From Bolinopsis microptera (Eukaryota > Ctenophora > Tentaculata > Lobata > Bolinopsidae), in contig NC_087075.1 of the NCBI RefSeq assembly GCF_026151205.1, positions 6,590,858-6,654,857 on the forward strand: DNA of 64,000 nucleotides. Reading direction: 5' to 3'. A model generated the notes under the pieces. The model did no database searches. It was not told where the DNA came from and saw only the letters and a program-made list of their open reading frames with translations. Made by a program: the position numbers and the translations under genes. Shown here one piece after another: positions 58,553-64,000 of this stretch (within the stretch, counting starts at the first letter, position 1; every line of letters begins with the position of its first letter).

Positions 58553-59911
58553 TTACTTATCAGGAACTGAACTTAAGTTTAACTTAACATTTGAGTTATG
58601 AATTTCAGTGGTTGCCGTATGTCTCCTTGCATTCTTGTTCTGTAATATCACCAGCTGGTTACTATTAATACCCAAACCGGCAATGCTGTGTCTCACTCCA
58701 GAGTAGATATGTTGTCCTCTATCTTTAAAGCTTACAGCTCGCCGTTTCATCGCTCTCATCTCGGAAGACCGCATCATACCACGCCTCGTTCGACTGAATT
58801 CCTTTATGAGGAATTTCTTAAACCTCCTATTCACAATAGTGTATATGAGAGGGTTAACTAAGGCTGTTATCACGGGAAGATGAGATAAAGTTTTCATTCC
58901 GAATGAGTCATCAGTAATAGATACATCCCCCATTACCATCCTAACAAATAGATAAGGAGCCCAGAAGTTGGAGAGTAAAGCGCAAAGTGACATGGTGGAT
59001 ACAGTAACCCTCGCTTGAGTCACGTGCCGGGACTTGATGTTGGCTTTTCCGTTGATGTAAGCGGAGAAGCAGAGCGTGGCCAGGTTGAGAATCATGATGA
59101 GAAACATGAGGATTATAGTGTAGCAGATATTAAACCACCACCATACTTTGTTCTGAGTGGCTGTCCCACACATTGCCATTCCCATTGAGAACGTCACGTG
59201 GTAGTCACGCTCAAAGTCTGATCTCCCGGCCCAGTGGAATATCCAGGGAGATGTAGCGAAGAGGAGGATTCCAACTATCCAAATCAAGGCACAGCAACAG
59301 CGACCCTGGTTCATGGACATTGTCTGCAGTCTAAAAGGGAAGACACATCTCACGAACCTGTGCGCGGCTATAACCAGGTAAAACATGATGTGGGAATGAA
59401 CCAGGATCTCGTACAAGTATCCCAACACGGTGCACAACCAGTCAACTCTCTCAAAAGGGTTACCTTGAGGTCTGGTCATGTGAACGTATACCATGGGTAT
59501 CCCAGTGAAGATGACCATGAGCAGATCAGTGACGGCCAGGTGTCGGAGAAACATTATTGTAACCTTGTCCAGGTTAAATGAGGCGTATTTGAGGCTGGCG
59601 TAGACCACGAAGGAGTTAGCAGAGAGGCCCACAACAATGATGATCACGAGATATGTCGTAAATATCACGTGTTCAGGGGTGGTGAAAGTTTCGTCGTACG
59701 TTGAAATAGCGGCGATTGTAGTGTTGCATAGGCCGACATGAAATGTTTCATTTTCAGATGATGGTATGAATCTAAGATTAGCAAGATCAGTGGTGTTCAC
59801 ATTTGAGGAGTTTACAGTTGTGGTCAGTTGGAACGGGGTAGTTGTTTGATAGGTTAAAGAAGGAAGAGTAGGTAGACCAACAGTGTAGGATCCGGGGGTG
59901 GAATACGCCAT
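58553..59911 (-). CDS. Class A (rhodopsin-like) G-protein-coupled receptor, orphan
   Basis: An intact single coding exon of 452 residues from the ATG at 59911. The frame extends 12 codons upstream to another ATG (59947), but a strong acceptor (TTTCACCCCACAG) ends just before GTAACTTA-ATG, so a spliced 5' UTR and the inner start are more likely. The N-terminus has several N-glycosylation sites (NSSNVNTT, NETF, CNTT). Seven membrane segments are visible: TM1 VIIIVVGLSANSFVV, TM2 LAVTDLLM, TM3 starting at WLCTVLGYLYEILV and ending AHRFVRCVFPF, TM4 CCCALIWIVGILLF, TM5 ILMFLIMILNLATLCF, TM6 LLSNFWAPYLFV, TM7 ALVNPLIYTI. Cys in WLC and MAMCG can make the usual TM3-ECL2 bridge. The DRY motif is HRF, with the Asp replaced. 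The C-tail is basic, with serines. Ligand unknown; the overall type resembles peptide receptors of invertebrates. Confidence 0.92.
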   Translation of the reverse strand: MAYSTPGSYTVGLPTLPSLTYQTTTPFQLTTTVNSSNVNTTDLANLRFIPSSENETFHVGLCNTTIAAISTYDETFTTPEHVIFTTYLVIIIVVGLSANSFVVYASLKYASFNLDKVTIMFLRHLAVTDLLMVIFTGIPMVYVHMTRPQGNPFERVDWLCTVLGYLYEILVHSHIMFYLVIAAHRFVRCVFPFRLQTMSMNQGRCCCALIWIVGILLFATSPWIFHWAGRSDFERDYHVTFSMGMAMCGTATQNKVWWWFNICYTIILMFLIMILNLATLCFSAYINGKANIKSRHVTQARVTVSTMSLCALLSNFWAPYLFVRMVMGDVSITDDSFGMKTLSHLPVITALVNPLIYTIVNRRFKKFLIKEFSRTRRGMMRSSEMRAMKRRAVSFKDRGQHIYSGVRHSIAGLGINSNQLVILQNKNARRHTATTEIHNSNVKLNLSSVPDK

Positions 59912-60158
59912 TAAGTTACCTGTGGGGTGAAACAATGATATGTGCAATCCGTTACGTACAATTACGTAAAACTATAATCTACATCGTATGAAAATGGCTA
60001 ATCGCTTTACATATTGTTAAGAACATCACAAATTGAAGAAGTACAGGTAAAACTGTCTGTAGCGTGTGTCTCGGGTGAAATGAAAATGAGAGATATAGTA
60101 AAATCAGGGTATGGAGTATTTTACTGTATAAATAATATATATCTTATTATTTCTACAG

Positions 60159-60781
60159 AAAGGAATGGTCACGGTATATTGAGAGTTTCATTGTATTCAC
60201 AACCAACACGAATTGGGTCGTATTTATGGCCTAATGAACCCACAGTAAGTGCAGTGACTAAAACAATAACTTTCCTCAGAACTGTCAAAAGAGGAAACAA
60301 ATATTGTGAGAGAAATAAAACAAATACCGATAAATGGCGGAGGTAAAAATTAAAAACTATTCACGAAAATGGCATAAAGACAGAGATACTAAAAATAAAC
60401 GTTAGCCAAGGCCTTGGATAATACCTTGGCTAATCCCTTGCAAGGGATACAGATTACAGAACCATTGCAGAATATATAATTTGTTGTCTACCATTTCAAT
60501 ATGAACAAACCTTCTATATACAGTAAAATTACAGAAGTTGAAGAGAATTTGACTACGTCATTTTGACGCACAAGAAGGGCGAGGCCACCTGATTCTGATG
60601 ACATTTTGAAAACTAATAAAAGTATTTAAAACGATACAGAATTCTATATAAGGCATTAGTAATGTTAACAATCTATAATGTTAATATTCTATTTCAGGAG
60701 AGGGAGCAACAAAAAGGTTCAATTTACGGAGGTCAATTCGCTAATCTTGAATATCCGGGAGTTACATCTTGGCAAGCATGA
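60159..60781 (+). CDS. Unknown gene, two terminal exons with poly(A) signal
   Basis: Exon 60159-60244 lies between ATTATTTCTACAG and ACA|GTAAGT, both strong sites. Exon 60698-60781 follows TTCTATTTCAG. The phases agree (phase 0 between them), giving RNGHGILRVSLYSQPTRIGS...YLWPNEPT joined to EREQQKGSIYGGQFANLEYP...VTSWQA and a TGA. An AATAAA lies at 60796-60801, only 14 bases after the stop. The fragment (56 residues seen) is rich in Tyr, Pro and Gly and has no membrane segment. Upstream exons (phase 1 expected) were not found. No family was recognised. Confidence 0.5.
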
Positions 60782-61429
60782 GTAAATAATCAAAAAATAA
60801 AGCACAGAAATTCAGGTTCCGTATAGCTGGGACAGTACGTGTTCTGTACTAAGTTAAAGTGTATGAGATTGACCCAGTAAACTTGTTCATGAAGTTAACT
60901 GAATTCCGAACAAACCTTAATCAGATTTCAGCAAATAAAAAACTATCGATATATTACACATACGATTGAGTACAATGATGATATGTAAGGACAAACTCGG
61001 AGCTGGAAAGTAATGATACTTGTAAAATAGCTAATGACCGTCAGGTTAATGACGGGAAAGGAGGAAAGTTAATGATTAACTTAATCAGAGAGAAAGAGAG
61101 AGATAACTTAATCGTTATCAACCCTGTAATCTTTGTGACGGACGAGTATTTCCACGTAATTGAGGAACCATTAAATGTGAGAAAATCATGCTGACGTAAT
61201 GGCAAATATGCCCTCTCTAATAGTAAAGAGACAAAGTTACAGAATTATTCTCGTGCTCTCTAAATGTTCATTCTAGAACGTTCATGCTAGTAAATGGCTG
61301 ACTTTAATTAGAATAAAGTTACAGTTTCAATTAAAGTATAAGGCTAAACGAAGGAGCCTCTCTGCTGAGTATCGTTTTATTATAATTTACTTATTGAATA
61401 AAACTATCGCAAACCAACGCTAAGTGATT

Positions 61430-62370
61430 CGAAAACTGATTGTTTTAAAAAATGTTTGCCAAACCTAAAAAGAAATAGAAGTTTCAAACTGTTAAGGACA
61501 GAAATACAAAAATTTGTGAGTAGAATGGAACGCAAATAAGTATGCGAATTCTTTAACCTAATTACATTAAATTTATTGGCACATTTTATTTGTTATAAAA
61601 TTGCTATTATAATTTTATCAAATCACTATTAACCTTATTTAAATCTTTATGAAGGATGCATTGGGGAATCATTAAAATGTATCATGTGTAGTATATTTAG
61701 TAGTAGTTTTAGGAATGTACAGTATTTACTATAAAAGTTTGTCGTCGTATAAACTAATTTTGTTATGAATTTTGTTATGACTTTTTTTTGTATCGAATTT
61801 TTGGATAAAGTTGATTAATTACAAATAAATTAATGTACACAAATTTTGCCTCAGATATATGTTTTTTACGTTTTGAATTTTTAACACTTGTTTTTAGATC
61901 ATGAATACGATGTAGTTACATTGAAACGTCGAGTAAACTCCTTTCCCTAATAAGAGCATTTTCACGTGTCGCAACAACCGGGATAAAGATAATTTTACAC
62001 AGAATACATTACAACAATGCGACTCATAAATAATACTCCAATCCGGATTTTACATAAAATGTAACAAAATAATAGAGATGCGTGGCGAGGTCACAAAAAC
62101 CTTTTTGCTGAACCTAAAAAGCAAAGGAACAGAAGTTATATACGATACAAAACAGAAATACAATATTCGTGGGTAGAATGTAGATTGTAGACGATGGAAC
62201 GCAAATGAACCCTAAAGCTATCCACTATCAATGTCACTATGATAAATCGTACAGTGTGTGAAATGCCAATTATTACCTAATTAAATTGAATTCATTGGTA
62301 AATTGTATAATCTTATAAAATTGCTATTATAATCTGATTAAGTCGCTATAAACCTTGTAATCTTTGTGAA
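61430..62370. repeat. Two diverged direct copies of an AT-rich block
   Basis: The order of motifs (CCAAACCTAAAAAG / CTGAACCTAAAAAG, ACAGAAATACAA, GGAACGCAAAT, AAAATTGCTATTATAAT, ATCTTTATGAAGGATG / ATCTTTGTGAAGGATG) at 61440-61655 recurs at 62100-62375. It may be an old insertion family or a local duplication upstream of the channel gene. A weaker third match (AATCTTTGTGACGGACGAG) is at about 61128. Confidence 0.55.
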
Positions 62371-62754
62371 GGATGAATATTTCCGCATAGAAGGCCGGAA
62401 TTGAAACTGTGTGAGTAATACAGTGTTTTACAGGTAGGAACATACCAACACCATATTTTGATGATGATGGTTAGTCCAATATCACAAAGCAATCAGTGAC
62501 CATTTAAGTGAATAATCCAAACAAAAAGAAATCAACGAATGATACTTCGTGGACAAAGGTGAATCTTTGATCTGATAGTCGTATTACGTATACGACACAT
62601 AATTACTCATTCAGCGCTGTGTTACTTACATAAACGAGTAATTTCTCTAAATAAAGGCATTTTTATCCAAACATAAAACGAGGGTTTTTGAAGGATTTCT
62701 CCCTTTCAAAATAAAGCACCAGAGTTAGAGATATGGCAATAAATGGGCATAACT

Positions 62755-62875
62755 GAGATTCCCGGAAACTACAGTAGGCATTGCCTGGCACAGTGAACAT
62801 TGCCTGGCAACCACAGTGGGCATTGCCTGGCACCCCCCCCCCCCCCTCCCTCCTCATTGCCTGGCAGTCCCTCTC
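62755..62875. repeat. CATTGCCTGGCA repeats with a C run
   Basis: The motif CATTGCCTGGCA occurs four times, interrupted by a run of about 14 C. Confidence 0.85.
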
Positions 62876-63296
62876 CTCAATTCATTACCTTGACATGGTT
62901 CGGACCTAATTCTCAAAAACGATCCCAACACGCTTTAGTGGATGTCCTTTGTTGGAGAGCTAATGGTTTCATGCTAAAATTTATGTATGAACACTGAGAA
63001 CAGCCAGATTCCAGAGTGATGCTCTGAATTCAATGTGTTTCAATCTGAAATCACAATTAATTTTGCTTTTTCAGTCTGATCCGTATGTTAGGTGAGGTAT
63101 ATACCTAATTCCGATAAAAAGTAAGCTTCTCGGAACTCCATCTGTTTACACAAATTTCATAACGGAAATTGTATACGCTGCAAATAAGCAAGCTAGACAT
63201 TATCGTTTTGAGGCATCAGTTGTATCCTTTTTGTGATCCGTTTACCATTACTCGAAGACTTCAGTGCGATTTTGTAGAACTGCCATTCGAACAAAT

Positions 63297-63804
63297 ATGC
63301 CCAGTTCCACTTCAAAGAGTAAATCATCGAGCAAGAAACCAAACTTCTACACACACAGAGACCTAACATCGGACTATTACCAGGCATTAATCCAAAAAGG
63401 TCGTCCAAAATGGTGCAAAATAATCTGGCTGATCCTTACCTTCGCCCTACTGGGCACTACCGTCTACTTGATATACCGGCTGATGAAGGAGTATTTGGAG
63501 TATAACTCCTTTAACAAGATTTCAGTAAAGTGGGAGAAGACTGTACCACTTCCTGCCATAACGGTTTGCAGCACTAACTTTATAAACTACACGGACTTTC
63601 AGACGGAGATCACTAATGCAACTTTAACTAGCAATCTGGGAGATCTTTTGGTGAAAATAGATAATTTCAATGGGAAAGGCAGCATTTTAGAGTACATTGA
63701 CAAAAGTTGGGTGAATAATCTTGATGCCAAGTGGAAAGATAAAGACGGTAATGATGTCAACATATTTGAGGATTATCAATTTGAGCCGGCATCCTTTCTT
63801 CTAG
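63297..63804 (+). CDS. DEG/ENaC/ASIC-family sodium channel, first exon (3' part beyond window)
   Basis: Membrane cation channel subunit, N-terminal 169 residues plus one base. The ATG at 63297 is the first Met of the frame. A short Ser/Lys-rich cytosolic N-terminus precedes TM1 (WCKIIWLILTFALLGTTVYL), then the family signature just after TM1 (WEKTVPLPAITVCSTNFIN, the usual FPAVTICN-type motif) and the start of the extracellular domain (DNFNGKGSILEYID). The exon ends at TTCTAG|GTATGA (phase 1); read-through would stop within a few codons. Such channels in cnidarians include peptide-gated and proton-gated types, but the gating of this one cannot be told. The second membrane segment and selectivity filter lie outside the window. 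Confidence 0.85.
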
Positions 63805-64000
63805 GTATGATCATTTAGATTGAGAAAATAATTAAAATTGTTAAAGTTTTTCATCGCTTATTTGATTCACAGTTAGAGACTGAAGTGGATCAGATAATAC
63901 TGTTACAGGTGGCTAGCTTTACAATTTAATGAGCAGAAATGTATTCTGTATCTGAGAATCTATGGCTGGCCACATGCCAAATTCAAATCAGTCCACTATA
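63805..64000 (+). other. Intron of the channel gene
   Basis: No exon is seen before the window end. Confidence 0.6.

Noticed and set aside
59234-59581. 115-codon plus-strand frame
   Set aside because: Antisense shadow of the GPCR coding exon.
63264-63296. Longer N-terminus of the DEG/ENaC channel
   Set aside because: The extra codons begin with GTG; the first ATG is at 63297.

Overview
This window is nuclear DNA of an invertebrate animal. The genes are split into many short exons with GT...AG introns, the base composition is AT-rich, and introns are full of minisatellites and transposon remains. The gene set (muscle-type glycogen synthase, liprin-beta, importin-5, a class A GPCR and a DEG/ENaC channel) is metazoan. 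A cnidarian or similar early-branching animal fits, but this is an inference with low confidence. No prokaryotic, viral, tRNA or rRNA gene was recognised. Layout. 1-3840: two tandem, dead copies of one non-LTR retrotransposon. 4660-31288 (minus): a glycogen synthase gene of at least 18 exons, reconstructed here exon by exon with matching splice phases (671 residues up to the last certain exon). Its introns hold a 2.85-kb foldback element, a two-exon gene of unknown function on the opposite strand (11018-12434), a candidate secreted-protein gene (15966-16454) and many tandem arrays. 31289-36682: upstream interval with two LINE remnants. 36683-55027 (plus): a liprin-beta gene, 18 exons seen, divergent from glycogen synthase, with three SAM domains; its introns carry a Mutator-like foldback element with a 9-bp target duplication, a TTAA-flanked element, and a three-level nest (a hAT-like element inside another hAT-like element inside an RLE-type LINE). 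56462-57520 (minus): the last four exons of an importin-5-like gene, tail-to-tail with liprin-beta. 58553-59911 (minus): an intact GPCR, probably inside an importin-5 intron. 60159-60781 (plus): the last two exons of an unrecognised gene with a poly(A) signal. 63297-63804 (plus): the first exon of a DEG/ENaC channel that runs off the window. The most unusual signal is that tandem duplications repeatedly span or abut splice sites. Three lie in glycogen synthase (41-bp, 85/86-bp and 32-bp units) and two in liprin-beta (57-bp units and a 192-bp duplication). They leave rows of extra splice donors or acceptors beside real exons, and a further liprin-beta acceptor is preceded by a repeat of branch-point-like motifs. 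This looks like local intron growth by junction duplication and could affect splice choice. The genes belong to unrelated processes (glycogen synthesis, synaptic or adhesion scaffolding, nuclear import, signalling), so no joint pathway is implied.
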